Source of the DNA: Closterium sp. NIES-65
Lineage: Eukaryota; Streptophyta; Zygnematophyceae; Desmidiales; Closteriaceae
DNA: 64,000 bases
Direction: 5' to 3'
NCBI GenBank assembly: GCA_948144175.1
Contig: CANXME010000053.1
Span: forward strand, 682,001-746,000
Part shown: positions 1-10,563 of the stretch, in pieces
Numbering within the stretch: position 1 is the first letter of the stretch
How the letters are laid out: each line of letters begins with the position of its first letter
Notes under the pieces: model-generated
The model's input: only the letters and a program-made list of their open reading frames with translations
Told to the model about the DNA's origin: nothing
The model's database searches: none
Translations under genes and position numbers: made by a program

Positions 1-501
1 GACCGGCCTGTTCTCACTGGGCACTCAGACGCTTCTTGGGCAGACGACCAGGCTACTCAGCGGTCGTCTCAGGGTTACACCTTCAGTCTTGGCTCTGGGT
101 CTGTCTCTTGGCGTTCTACTCGTTCTTCTTCTGTTCTCAGCTCCAGCTGTGAGGCTAAGATCTACGCCACGGCCATGGCTGCCCAGGAGCTTCGCTGGCT
201 CACCTACCTGCTGACTGACCTTGGAGAGCAGCCTCGTTCTCCTCCAGTGCTGTACGTCGACAACAAGGCAACCATAGCCTTGTGTCAGGAGCACAGACTG
301 GAGCACAGGACGAAGCACATTGCTCTGCGTTACTTTCTAGCTCGAGAGCTACAGCAGCGTGGTCAGCTTCTTCTGCGTTACGTGGCCTCTGAGGCCAACA
401 CTGCTGATGTGTTCACCAAGGCGCTTCCGCCTGTTGACCATCAGCGTTTTTGCACTCTTCTAGGCCTTGTGCCGACTGTTCCTCACTTGCTTACTTCTTG
501 A
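1..501 (+). pseudogene. Ty1/copia pol 3' end (RNase H), truncated by window edge
   Basis: Open in frame 1 from the first base to a TGA at 499-501. It encodes the C-terminal RNase H part of a copia polyprotein: GHSDASWAD near the start, a DNKATIALC segment, KHIALRYFLAREL, and the typical ending ANTADVFTKALPP. It is very similar to the end of the copia pol at 10564-14718 on the other strand, so it belongs to the same family. Upstream domains lie outside the window. A 131-bp LTR follows at 736. Confidence 0.85.
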
Positions 502-735
502 CTTTGGCTGTACTGTGATCATTATATATATATACCTGCATGTTTGCCCTTGCTAGGTTGTGATCATTGTACCTCTTGCTCTATTATAAAACTGCATGTG
601 AACTGGTCTTGTGACCACTTGCTTGTGCTCGGAATTTGTGTGGAATCCTCGAGATCCACCCTGAGCTTGGTTGCCTTGCTTTGCCTTGACTGGTCTTGTG
701 ACCCCTAGGTCTCCCCCACTTTGCCTATGGGGGTG

Positions 736-866
736 TGTCAAACATTATATGTTTGTGTGGTTCTAGGCTGTAGTGGGTCACACCATAGGGGGTACACCAG
801 ATTAGGGTTTCATATTTGTACTGTTGTTCCTGCTAGTCACAATCATTCCTGTTTCTCATTTTGACA
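736..866 (+). repeat. Short copia 3' LTR (131 bp)
   Basis: It starts TGTCAAAC directly after a G-rich run (CCTATGGGGGTG, polypurine-tract-like) and ends TTTTGACA, so it has TG...CA ends. It holds the telobox-like TTAGGGTTT and the GTAGTGGG block shared with the other short LTRs of this copia group (2330, 7528, 10229). It closes the pol fragment at 1-501; the spacer 502-735 is 3' untranslated element sequence. Confidence 0.7.
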
Positions 867-1513
867 GGCGGAAGAGACCCAGTTTTCAGCAACCATGGTG
901 GACGGTACGAAGCTTCCTATCCACGGCGAAGCATCACTGCAACTGCATATAGGTGCGTCTCACCACGATGCAGCAGCTATGGGAGAAGACTCAGCGACGT
1001 CTCACCACGATGCAGAACTCCCATAAGCAGTATGCCGATCGTCAGCGACGTGATCACTCAGTAGCAGTCGGAGATCAGGTGCTTCTTGACACGCGCAACT
1101 TGAACCTGTCTCACCTCCCATCCAAACTCCGGCCTCGCTTCTGTGGTCCTTTTCTCGTTGAGGCACAGGTGACACCAGTTACATTCCGCTTGCGCTTACC
1201 AGATACATGGAAGCTTCACAACGCTTTCCATGTCCAGCTACTGAAGCCCTACAAGGACCCCAACCAACAGTTCCAGGGACGGCAACTACCGCCACCACCA
1301 CCTGTTCTCATACAGAATGAACCCGAGTACGAGATCGAGCGCGTTCTCTCTCATCGGCGCCGCGGTGGCAAGACTCTCGAGTTCCTGATACGCTGGAAGG
1401 GATACGACCCCACTGAGGACAGTTGGGTTGCGGAAGCTGATATGGGCAACGCACGCCGTGCTCTCAAGGACTATCTTGTCAAGCAGGGTGTATCTCACGC
1501 CACCCAGCTTTGA
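867..1513 (+). pseudogene. Gypsy chromovirus fragment with internal deletion
   Basis: The first 90 bp resemble a gypsy retropepsin-region piece (VDGTKLPIHGEASLQLHIG). The sequence then jumps to the integrase C-terminus (YADRQRRDHSVAVGDQVLL) and a chromodomain (EYEIERVLSHRRRGGKTLEF, IRWKGYDPTEDSWVAE), stopping at 1513. The jump is marked by the repeated motif GTCTCACCACGATGCAG at about 957 and 997, suggesting deletion by recombination or template switching. RT, RNase H and the integrase core are missing, so it is dead. Confidence 0.75.
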
Positions 1514-1523
1514 GGGGGGGACG

Positions 1524-1901
1524 TGTGAGAGTACGACGGCTTATGCCAGCTATGCTTGCTTGCCTCTACTTTATCATGCTATTTCTAGCATAGGATAATC
1601 ATATGCATGCATGAATTGCTTGATTTCCTAGGCTAGGTGCTTTCCTATATTTTATTATAGTTATAGCACCGAGCTATGTTGCGTGCACCGAATTCTGGCT
1701 TTCTGGTTGCCACCGAATTGCCTTCTACCGAATTCGGTAAGGATCTGTTCGGGACGCTTCGCGACCCGCGGAACCTTCGCGTAACACTTGGTTACGGGGC
1801 CTTGTGTCGAGCCTATATATAGCCTCGTGTTGTACCCAGGTGGACATTCAATTCAATTCAATTTGAATCATCTTTTCTGAGCTCGATCCCAGATCCTCAC
1901 A
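1524..1901 (+). repeat. Gypsy 3' LTR (378 bp)
   Basis: It follows the chromodomain stop after the purine tract GAGGGGGGGACG. It starts TGTGAGAGTACG and ends GATCCTCACA. It contains a TATA-like CTATATATAG at about 1813. The downstream base immediately enters copia coding sequence, so this gypsy piece probably inserted into, or recombined with, a copia copy. Confidence 0.7.
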
Positions 1902-2132
1902 ATGCTGGCCTTGTGTCGGGAGCACAGACTGGAGCACAGAACGAAGCACATTGCTCTGCGCTACTTCCTTGCTCGTGAGCTGCAGCAGCGTGGTCAGCTG
2001 CGCCTTGCTTACGTGGCCTCTGAGGCCAACACTGCTGATATCTTTACCAAGGCACTTCCGCCTTGTGATCATCAGCGCTGCTGTTCGATGCTAGGTCTTG
2101 TGCCTACTTGGCCTCACTTGCTCACTTCTTGA
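1902..2132 (+). pseudogene. Copia RNase H fragment
   Basis: 76 residues matching the end of the copia RNase H domain (LALCREHRLEHRTKHIALRY ... ANTADIFTKALPPCDHQR) and stopping at 2132. It is a second copy of the family seen at 1-501 and 10564. All upstream domains are lost at the junction with the gypsy LTR. Confidence 0.8.
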
Positions 2133-2329
2133 CCTTGCTTGTACTGTGATCTTTCTATACCTGCACTTGCTTGTTTACCTTTATATATGATCTTGCATGT
2201 GAACTGGCCTTGTGGCCTTGAACTTGTTCTCGGAATGTGTGGTGACGTTGTGATCCACCCTGAGCTTGCTTTGCTTTGCTTGACTGGTCTTGTGACCCCT
2301 TGTTCTCCCCCACTTTGCCTATGGGGGTG

Positions 2330-2457
2330 TGTCAGACTTATATGACTTAGCCTATGTAGGCTAGAGTGGGGTAGCACATATGGGGTACAACACATTTCTA
2401 GGGTTTGTACTTGTACCCAACCTTTCCCTTAGTTATTCATTCCTCATTTCTTCACAG
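2330..2457 (+). repeat. Short copia LTR (128 bp)
   Basis: It begins TGTCAGAC after the purine-rich ATGGGGGTG and ends TTCTTCACA. It carries CTAGGGTTTG (telobox-like). It is the 3' LTR of the fragment at 1902-2132, and its right end sits inside the chromodomain of the decayed gypsy element that follows. Confidence 0.7.
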
Positions 2458-5400
2458 AAATCTACGTGGAGACCAGCTGCGTCCAGCCGTACACAATGCG
2501 CCAAGATCTTGGATGGGTCAAGTGTCGGTTCTGGCACAGGCCTAGCTGTTGGTGCAGCCCGTTGTCGCGCTAAGTCGGTCGTCGCTGGCACAAGCTTGCG
2601 AAGGAGGCTGACGTGGAAGGCGTCGTGTATACGCCAGTCGTCGGGTAGCAGCAGCTTCGCGGTGACAGGTGTCACCATCTTGATGATCTCGAAAGACCCA
2701 CAAAATTGTGGCCATAGTTTCGATGGGCCGGGCAGGTGCAGGTTCTTTGTGTGAAGGAGCACTAGTTGCCCAGTTGCCAGGACGAGTTGCGAATTGCGTC
2801 CGCAGCTTTCTCGCGAACTTCCTATAGTTCTGTCACAAATGTTTGTGACCGCGGGACCAGATTATCGAGTGTAGTCATGGTAGGCACCGTCAGATCCATC
2901 CCGTAATTCAAGAAGAGGGGAGTGATACGTCGTACTGGACAGAGCGTTTTTTGAAGCAAATTCCAGCATGGCGAGCGAGACTTCCCAGCGGGTAGGGTCG
3001 GGGCAGAGTGTTTCGATGAGCTGCTCCATGGTCTGACTGGCCCGCTCGGTCTAGCCGTCCGTTTGCGTGTGGTATGTTGATAAGAACTGTAGCTTCGTGC
3101 CGTACTGCACCCATGTTTCCTTCCAAAACTTCGACGTGAACTTCGGATCTCGGTCGCTGATGATCGCCGAAGGAATTCCATGCAGTCGCACGGCTGTTGA
3201 GATGAAGAGGCGCGCAGTTTCCTCGGCTGTGATTGTTGTACGACATGGTGCGAAGTGCGCCATTTTTGTGAGACGATCGACGACGACAAGAACAGCGTCG
3301 TTGCCTGATGGTCCAGCTGGCATCCCCGTGACGAAATCCATTGTCACTTGCTGCCACGGTCATTCCGGTGGTTCGAGGGGCTGCAGCAGCCCAGCCGGCC
3401 GTTGACGTCGATTTCATGGCTTGGCACACCCTGCATGAGGACACATATCGCTGCACGTCGTTAGAGGAGTCAGGCCAATAATATTGACGGTGCATCAATT
3501 TCTGGGTTTTCTCAACCCCAAAATGTCCGGAGAAGTTGGAATCGTGGACCTTTTGGATAAGGAGCTCACGGAGCAGCCGGTAAGCGGGAACCCAAATAAG
3601 GTCAGTTCCAACCTTTATGTAATAATCCCCTTTCTGCGTCGTGGCCTGCTAATGATTTCCAGTCGTGAAGAACGGGTCCGTAGTGTATCCGTGGGTGAAT
3701 AGTCCGGTAAGTAACGGGTTCGAATGGGTGATGAGTACTGCAGCGGATTGTACTGTCGGTCGGGTCAGGGCGTCGGCGATGTTATTCGCCCCCTTCTTGT
3801 ACGTGATGCGGTAGGTGAAGTGGCTCTCCATATAGTCCAGCCACCGAATTTGTCGCGGGTTGAGGTTGGGCTGAGCTCGCAGGTACTGTAGGGATTTGTG
3901 GTCCGTGCGAACAGTGACATCGGCGCCCACCAAGTAGCAACGCCACAATTTGAGCGCGTGAATAATGGCGAGTATCTCCTTGTCGTGAATCGAGTAGTTG
4001 CGTTTGGCTGCCTGCAACTTGCGTGATTCGTAGGCTATCGGCTGCAACCCGTTCCCGAAATCTTGGAGCAGCACAGCTCCGATGCCGAAATCGGAGGCGT
4101 CGGTGACGACTTCGAACAGCTTCGATGGGTCGGCAATGCGGAGAACAGAAGGGGAAACAAGAAAATTCTTCAACTACAGGAAAGCCACTTCTGCCTCCCT
4201 CCCCACACAAAATTCTTGTCCTTGTGCAGCAGGTTGGTCGGCGGGCCGGTTATCCCTGCCATAATCGGGATAAACCGCCTAATGTAGTTCACAAATCCCA
4301 GAAAACTCTGCAACTCCGTGATGTTCGTCAGGGACTTCCACTCCTGTATAGTCTTGATATTTGGTGGGTCGATTTTGATGACGTCGCGGGAGATGACGTG
4401 GCCTAGAAACTCCAACTTTTGCTTTAAAAAACTCGCACTTAGATCCCTTGGTGATTAAGCGGTTCTCCTGCAATTGTTTAAACACTGTGTTCAGGTCGCG
4501 GAGATGTTGCTCTCGTGTCTTGCTAAAAATGAGGATATCGTCCAAGTAGACGATGATGCATCGATCTAGAAGATCCTGAAAAGCTCTGTTCATGGTCAGC
4601 TGAAAGGTCGAAGGCGCGTTCGTGAGGCCGAATGGCATCGCCGTGAATTCGTAACTCCCGTAACGAGTGTGAAACGCAGTCTTGTGACAATCGTCGGCGA
4701 AGACTCGGATCTGGCGGTAACCGCCGCATAAGTCAATCTTCGAGAAATAGCGAGCGCCGCGAAGTTGGTCGAGGTGGTCGTCGGTGCGTGGGATTGGGTA
4801 GCGAGACTTGATAGTCACCCGGTTGAGCGCGTGATAGTCGATGCACGTGCAGAGCCCGCCATCTTTTTTCGGAGTGAACATGATCGGTGCTGCGAAGGGA
4901 GATGTGCTGGCCCGGATGAATCCTTTCTCCAACAGTGCGTCAAGTTGACTTCGCAGCTCCTCGAGTTCCGGATAGGTCAACCGCCATTGTGTCCAAATAG
5001 TCGGTTGCGCGCCAGGCTCCTGCTGGATTTTGTGGTCCTCAGGTGTCTTGGGTGGTAGGCCAGGTGGCAAATCATTGGGGAAAATGTTGGGGTAACGTCG
5101 AATCTGCTCCGCTAAATCCAGTGGTACAGCTGGACATAGCTTCTCGATGTCCTTTCCGTCGGTGTCAACTGCCAACTCGCGTAAGCAAACAGCGAACAGT
5201 TGCGCGCCCTTCTTGAAGTGGCGAGCTATAGTGATAGCTTTGACGCACGGGGCTTGGATGTAGTCAGGTGTCCATCCAGGCAACTCAATTAGCCCCTCGT
5301 GCTTGATACTGCCAGGAGAAAATGCGGATGTAGTGACCCGTCTTCCCACACTTATAACACGGTCCCTTAGGAGGGCGGTCGGGTGTATAGACGGTGTTGA

Positions 5401-6013
5401 TCGTGGTCCGATGGGTCTGGCCACGAAAGCGGATTCCCTCCCTGGAAGCTGCTCTCGCATATTGCATCAGCGCCTGTAGACTCCGCCAGCCGTACTGCTT
5501 CTATGAATGATGTCGGGCGGCTCCTTCGAACCTCGTATTGAATCTCGTACTTGAGGCCGCTGATGTATTTATCCAACCGCTCTACTTCTGACATGTCATC
5601 CATCTAGTCGACGAGGCCCATAAATGACGATGTGTAGTCTTGGACAGATGTCATCTGCGACCAGGCACGCAGCTTCATGCGAGCTTGCTTCGAGACGGAT
5701 ACGTGCTCGAAGCAATCTCGTAAGGCTGCCTCCCACTCCTTCCACGTGCGTATCTTGGTCACTCCGAAGATCGACTCTGCCACTTGATTAGTCACTATTG
5801 AGGTCCCGTCTGCCGCATGTGTCACACCTGTCGGGGTCCCCGTTTCCAAGGTCCGGCGCCACTACTCAAGCGCTGCGCCTCGAAGTAGCGAAACCGCGTA
5901 ATTAATACGCGTGGCATCGTCGTTCACACCTGCTGCAGTGAAGAAGACTTCTACACCAAACAGCCACCCATTCACTGTAGTCGTCTTGTCCATAGGATTA
6001 AACGGGGGCGGGT
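2458..6013 (-). pseudogene. Decayed Ty3/gypsy element 1, gag-pol body
   Basis: Broken gypsy gag-pol read right to left. Pieces in order: gag (5367-6005), a CCHC knuckle start (CYKCGKTGHYI, about 5345), RT (4279-5240; YLDDILIF; FSKIDLCGGYRQIRVF), RNase H (3649-4173; DASDFGIGAVLLQDF), integrase zinc finger and core (2822-3498), and a chromodomain start cut off at 2458. Frameshifts and stops separate the pieces, so no polyprotein can be made. The gag N-terminus and primer-binding site continue at 24098-24581, beyond about 18 kb of younger insertions. Confidence 0.85.
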
Positions 6014-6101
6014 GTTAGAAGAACGAGGAGAAAGTTTAGAAGAAGAAAGAGGAGTTGCACTAGCAAGCAGTTGAGTACATATAGGAAACCCTAGATTGGG
6101 C
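6014..6101 (-). repeat. Copia solo LTR, left half (nest level 2)
   Basis: TTTAGAAGAAGAAAGAGG and GGAAACCCTAGATTGGG match the reverse complement of the LTR at 7528-7656. The other half lies at 24038-24092. The duplication CGGGT flanks the pair (6009-6013 and 24093-24097), and gypsy gag reads through in frame once the insert is removed. It is a solo LTR inside gypsy gag, later split by the short LTR element that starts at 6102. Confidence 0.65.
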
Positions 6102-6328
6102 TGTCAAAATATGTTTACATATTTTATATAATAGTTTGCAGTGTAGTGTAGATAGTGCATCATGTTTGGTGGTGCACCTCCTTGTGTTGCTGTTTGCTAC
6201 TTGTACTCACAATTCTCATTAGTGCATCACTTTCTTGCCTTGCATTTCCTCTCACTACTCCCGTTCTACCTCACCTATGCTCCTTGGCTAGGCTTTCTCC
6301 TAGCCTAGGTAGCTTCTTAATTTTGTCA
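6102..6328 (+). repeat. 5' LTR of short non-autonomous LTR element (227 bp)
   Basis: It starts TGTCAAAATATG, ends AATTTTGTCA, and is followed at once by TGCTATCAGAGC, a one-mismatch version of the TGGTATCAGAGC initiator-Met primer-binding site. The matching 3' LTR is in two pieces, 7191-7231 and 23839-24032, because a hAT-type transposon landed in it. The flanks TGGGC (6097-6101) and TGGGA (24033-24037) look like a slightly mutated target duplication. Confidence 0.75.
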
Positions 6329-7190
6329 TGCTATCAGAGCTGTTCGTTCCTGCGGACAATTTCTTATTAATGGGCCCACCGCTAGCCATGGCGCTCCCCG
6401 TCGCGCCCGTCGAGGCGCTCGTCAAGGCGCTCAGCCTGACTCCCGCGACGACTGCGAAGGCGAGCCCTTCTACCCCGCTTCCCGTCGCCGCGGGAGCCCC
6501 GCTGCGCGTCACTGCGGGTGCTCCGCTTCCCGTCGTCGCGGGCGCCCCGCTTCTCGTCGCCGCGGGCGCCTCGCTTCTCCACGCCGCGGCTTCCGCTGTG
6601 GGAGGAGGTGGCGGAGTGGGGGGAGGGGAGACGCGAGGGTGGCTGTCGCCACTCTGTTTGCTACTGCGCCACAACGCTACGTCGCCACACGCCGCCCCTT
6701 CTCTCTCCCTGCTGCGCCTGCAGCAGTGGGGGGAGGATTTGGGGTGGCGGGTGTGAGCAACATGCTGTCGCCCCTCCTCTTTCTCTCACTGCCGCACGTG
6801 CCGCTGTGGGGGAAGGGTGAGAGGGAGGCGGAAGTCAGCAAGTCATCTGCTGCTGTCGCCCTGTGCTGACGTGGCACCTCCAGCTGCCGCCCCTGCCACA
6901 ACCTACCTTTGCTTCCTTGGCTTCTGTTGCCTACTGCTGGGGCCTGCAGGTGCTGCCGTCGAGCCGCTACTGTCCTGCTGCACGTTGCAGCCACAGAGCC
7001 TGCTCCTCAGGCGACCTGCCGCCCCTACACCTGTTTTTTGTTTCTGCCTTGGCTGAGGGTTGGCTACAGCTGTAATTGCCATTTTTGCACCGGCTACTTC
7101 TGCTCTTGCCTACTTATGCTTCCGCTGCACTTCTGGTGTATCCCATCAGGGGGCTTTTTACACTTACTCCCGCAAACAATTATGGGGGCA
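6329..7190 (+). mobile_element. Internal region of short non-autonomous LTR element
   Basis: About 860 bp between the LTRs. It has a primer-binding site at 6329, a G-rich tract ATTATGGGGGCA before the 3' LTR, and no gag, protease, RT or integrase. An open frame (6328-6756) encodes a low-complexity Ala/Pro/Val protein with repeats such as AAGAPL; it resembles the GC-rich leader of the copia family and I do not treat it as a gene. Size and content fit a TRIM/LARD-like derivative mobilised in trans by copia proteins. Confidence 0.6.
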
Positions 7191-7231
7191 TGTCAAAATA
7201 TGTTTACATATTTTATACAATAGTTTGCAGT
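7191..7231 (+). repeat. 3' LTR of short element, left piece
   Basis: The first 41 bp match the start of the LTR at 6102 (one difference, TATACAATAG against TATATAATAG). The last eight bases, TTTGCAGT (7224-7231), are duplicated at 23839-23846, where the LTR resumes. Confidence 0.8.
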
Positions 7232-7527
7232 CAGGCCCCACGTTATCAGAGTAAATTACTCTGTTTCTCTGAAAATCAGAGTCATTTTTTAAAGTAACTC
7301 TGTACCCGCTGGGTTTTTTTTTTGGAACTTAAGATTTCTCTGATTTGTCAGAGTTATCCTGTAGGTTACTCTGAGGCCTCTGGGGTTTTTTTTCAGGGAC
7401 CGAATTTACTCTGTATAGGGAATACATGCCCCCTAGCCGAAACCCACCCACCCCCCTCCCCCCCTCCCCCTCCCCAGGTTTAGCGAGTTTTCCCCGAATC
7501 GTTGAGATTATTATCCTGATTTCGGTC

Positions 7528-7656
7528 TGTCAGAATAGTATTCTTATGTTCTAGCCTGTAGTGGGGTGCTCTATAGCAAGTACAACCCTTCTAGGGTTTG
7601 CTATTTGTATCCCCATTTCTGCTAGTTCATTCCTCTTTCTTCTTCTAATTTTGTCA
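7528..7656 (+). repeat. Copia LTR (129 bp) inside the hAT element
   Basis: TGTCAGAATAGT ... AATTTTGTCA, followed by TGCTATCAGAGC (primer-binding-site-like). It contains CTAGGGTTTG. It is the 5' LTR of a copia copy whose gag and pol are missing. Confidence 0.7.
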
Positions 7657-8345
7657 TGCTATCAGAGCAGGTCGATCCCTTTGGATCGATCCTGTGGGTG
7701 GGTTACCACCTCGCTTCCGCTGCTACCTTTCCCTTCCCGCCGTGCGCCCCGAGGCGCGCGGCGGTTTTCCTTCCCGCCGTGCGCCCCGAGGCGCGCGGCG
7801 GTTTTCTTCCCGCCGTGCGCCCCGAGGCGCGCGGCGGGCTTCTCCCCTACGTCGCGGCCCCGCCCCGATCGTCGCGGCCCCGCCCCTCGACGCGGCCCCG
7901 CTCTACGTCGCGGCCCCGCCCTGGCCCGTCGCCGCCCGTGCGCCTGCCCGGCTCGGCCCCGCCCTTCGTCGCGGCCCCGCCCCGGCCCGTCGCCGCCCGT
8001 GCGCCTGCCCGGCTCGGCCCCGCCCTACGTTGCGGCCCCGCCCCGCTCGTCGCGGCCCCGCCCCTTGTCGCGGCCCCGCCCCTTGTCGCGGCCCCGCCCT
8101 CCAACCAGGCCCGTTGTGGGCCCCTTTCACCACACCGCCTCCCCCCCCCCCCCCCCCCCCCCCTGCCATTTCCCGTCGCCCGTCGCGGCTCCTTCGGGGG
8201 CCGCAGCTGTGGGGTGGCAGGTATGGGGGTGGCCGGTGTGCCTTCCTCCCTTTCTCCTCCTCCTCCTTCGTCTCCCACTGCTGCAGCTGTCGCTGAGAGG
8301 GGGTGGATGTGTGGGAGACTGGGGTTAGGGTTTAAGGGGGGGTGC
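7657..8345 (+). mobile_element. GC-rich tandem-repeat leader of a copia element
   Basis: After the primer-binding site comes a very GC-rich leader built of short repeats (CGCCGTGCGCCCCGAGGCG units, then GCGGCCCCGCCC units) and a poly-C tract (8141-8163). Long open frames exist on both strands but are Arg/Pro/Ala low complexity. The same kind of leader precedes gag at 16500-17560 and 51240-51800, so this is untranslated leader, not a gene. Confidence 0.6.
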
Positions 8346-8349
8346 GTGG

Positions 8350-9896
8350 GAGTAGAGCTAGCGGTGTAGCAGTGGGTGTGTATCAGGGGGGTGGGACTGT
8401 TTGCGGGAGGTTGAGCGGAGGCTGCCGGCTTGTTGTCCGCAGCACCTGTAGTCCGGGGCGCTGTCCCGGTAGCCCAGTCGTAGCCAGCTGTGCCAGCCGC
8501 CCGTGGGTCCGTTGCCCGTCCGCCGCTATTTGAGCCGCGGGGCCTGTTACTCCTGTAGTCCGGGCGCTGTCCGGTAGCCGCTGTGCCAGTCTGCCTCCTG
8601 TTGCCCGTGTGTCTGCAGCTTCAGCACCCACAGTACGAGCACCGGCGGGACGCGCGGCAGCAGTACCCTCTGCAGCCGAAGAACCACCAGCACCAGCAGC
8701 ACGCCTCCAGCGCCTGGCAAACCACTCACGGAGCTCCTGTGGAGAGAGTGGCTCCCGGCGAGACGAAGCACCCCCAGGCACAGCACCCCCAGGCTCAGCA
8801 CCCCAAGACACAGCACCCCCAGGCACAGCACCCCCAGGCTCGGCACCTCCAGGCTCAGCACCCCCAGGTACAGCACCCCCAGGCGCAGCACCCACAGGCT
8901 CAGCACCCCTAGGCACAGCACCCCCAGGCACAGCACCCCCAGGCTCGGCACCTCCAGGCTCAGCACCCCCAGGCTCAGCACCCCCAGGCTCAGCACCCCC
9001 AGACTCCGCACCCCCAGGCTCAGCTCCCGCAGCAGCACCAGAGTCACCAATGACCTCGACAGGCTCGACCGCGTCTACCTGGGACACACCTGAAGGGGCA
9101 GGACCCTGAGGGGGGAGGGGGACTACCGGGGGGGGACCTGGTACCAAGAAGAGCGGGGGTGGGGGGAGGGACGGAGTGCGGTAGGGGAAGAGGCGGTAGT
9201 AGGGTACCGACTCGTCGAACGTGACGTCCTGGGAGGACAGAACACGTCGAGAGGTGGGGTGGTAAAACTGCCACCCAGGGGCGTCGGGGGGGAACCCCAG
9301 GAAGACGCAGGGAGAAGCACGAGGGGACAGCTTGTCCGCAGACAAGTCGCGAACAAACGCCCGAGATCCCCAGACCCGGAACGCCGACGCATCGCCAACC
9401 TTCCCCGTCCACAGCAGGGCTGGGGAGGTCTCCGGTCGAGAGACCCTGGGGTGGAGGTTGATCTGGTGCGCAGCGTACCTGACCGCAAACGGCCACAGAA
9501 AATGGGGAGCAGCCGCATGCATCATGGACGTACGAGCGACGTCCATGACCATGCCAATGCGGCGCTCAGCAATCCCATTCTGCTGTGGTGAGTCCGGAAG
9601 CGTGAAGGTCTGACGGATGCCTCGCGCACGACAGTAGGCACTCAGGACGCCAGAGGAGAACTCTCCGCCTCTGTCCGAGTGCAGACGCAGAACAGGGAAG
9701 TCAGAGCCAAACCTCCTCCGAAGCTGGAGACGAGCTGCGCGGATCCAGTCGATCAACACCTCAGTGACCTCACCCTTGCTGCGCAAGGGGAAGACTGTGG
9801 TGTAACGCGAGTAGTCGTCAACCACCAGCAGGAAGTAGCGCTCCTGACCCTGTCCACGGACGCGGGCTGGGCCCCACACGTCCATGTGAAGCGTCT
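8350..9896 (-). pseudogene. Truncated copia integrase/linker fragment
   Basis: Open over 500 codons (8383-9885). It starts in the integrase core (MDVWGPARVRGQGQERYF, RLHSDRGGEFSS, NGIAERRIGMV: the catalytic Asp and Glu are present) and runs through the integrase C-terminus into an EPGGA-repeat linker. It then degenerates before any RT. Gag, protease and the integrase zinc finger are absent beyond 9896. It is a close relative of the outer copia at 10229-23763. Confidence 0.8.
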
Positions 9897-10228
9897 GTCA
9901 CGGTCGTGTGTTGGGGGCAATATGAGCGTTGATTGGCTACAAAAGTTTGACAGCTTCTCAACCAGCGCACATGTCAGCCACTCCCCTCCCTCTCCTTGAG
10001 TCAGATTATCGGTGCCAACACCTCACTTGGAAACAACGCACTGAGGGGGGAAACGTGGGCGACGCGGAAATGAAACATAGTGCAAGCACAAAAGGCGTAA
10101 CAAAAACTTTCATACAGCAAACTTAACCAACATCAGAGTAGAGAAAAATATTACTCTGACGTGCCTATGTTCTATTTTTTGAAGTGTAGGGTTACTCTGA
10201 CAAATCAGAGTAAGGCGCATGAACAACC
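9897..10228. other. hAT internal/subterminal sequence, non-coding
   Basis: No coding signal. 10133-10212 carries CAGAGT and ACTCTG motifs on both strands, matching the hAT left end at 7243-7420. The last five bases, CAACC (10224-10228), are the target duplication of the outer copia, repeated at 23764-23768. Confidence 0.6.
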
Positions 10229-10359
10229 TGTGAAAGAAGTGAACAGGAATGAAATGACTAAGGAAAGATTAGGTACAAATACAACCCTAGAAACCCTGTA
10301 CCCCATATGTGCTACCCCACTATAGCCTACAAACATGCATCAGCTATAATACTCTGACA
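10229..10359 (-). repeat. 3' LTR of copia element 2
   Basis: 131 bp, TGTGAAAGAAG ... ATACTCTGACA on the plus strand. Between it and the pol stop (10564) lies a CCCCATAGG tract, the complement of the polypurine tract. Confidence 0.9.
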
Positions 10360-10563
10360 CACCCCCATAGGCTAAGTGGGGGAGAACAAGGGGTCACAAG
10401 ACCAGTCAAGCAAAGCAAAGCAAGCTCAGGGTGGATCACAAAGTCACCACACAGTCCGAGCACAAGAGCAGGGCCAGAGGCCAGTTCACATGCAGGAGTA
10501 CAGACATATATATAAAACTAGACAAGCAAGAGCAGGTATATATATGTCACAGTACACGTGAAG

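Noticed and set aside
7561-8369. Several Arg/Pro-rich ORFs over 200 codons
   Set aside because: GC-rich tandem-repeat leader of a copia element; open in all frames, no domains.
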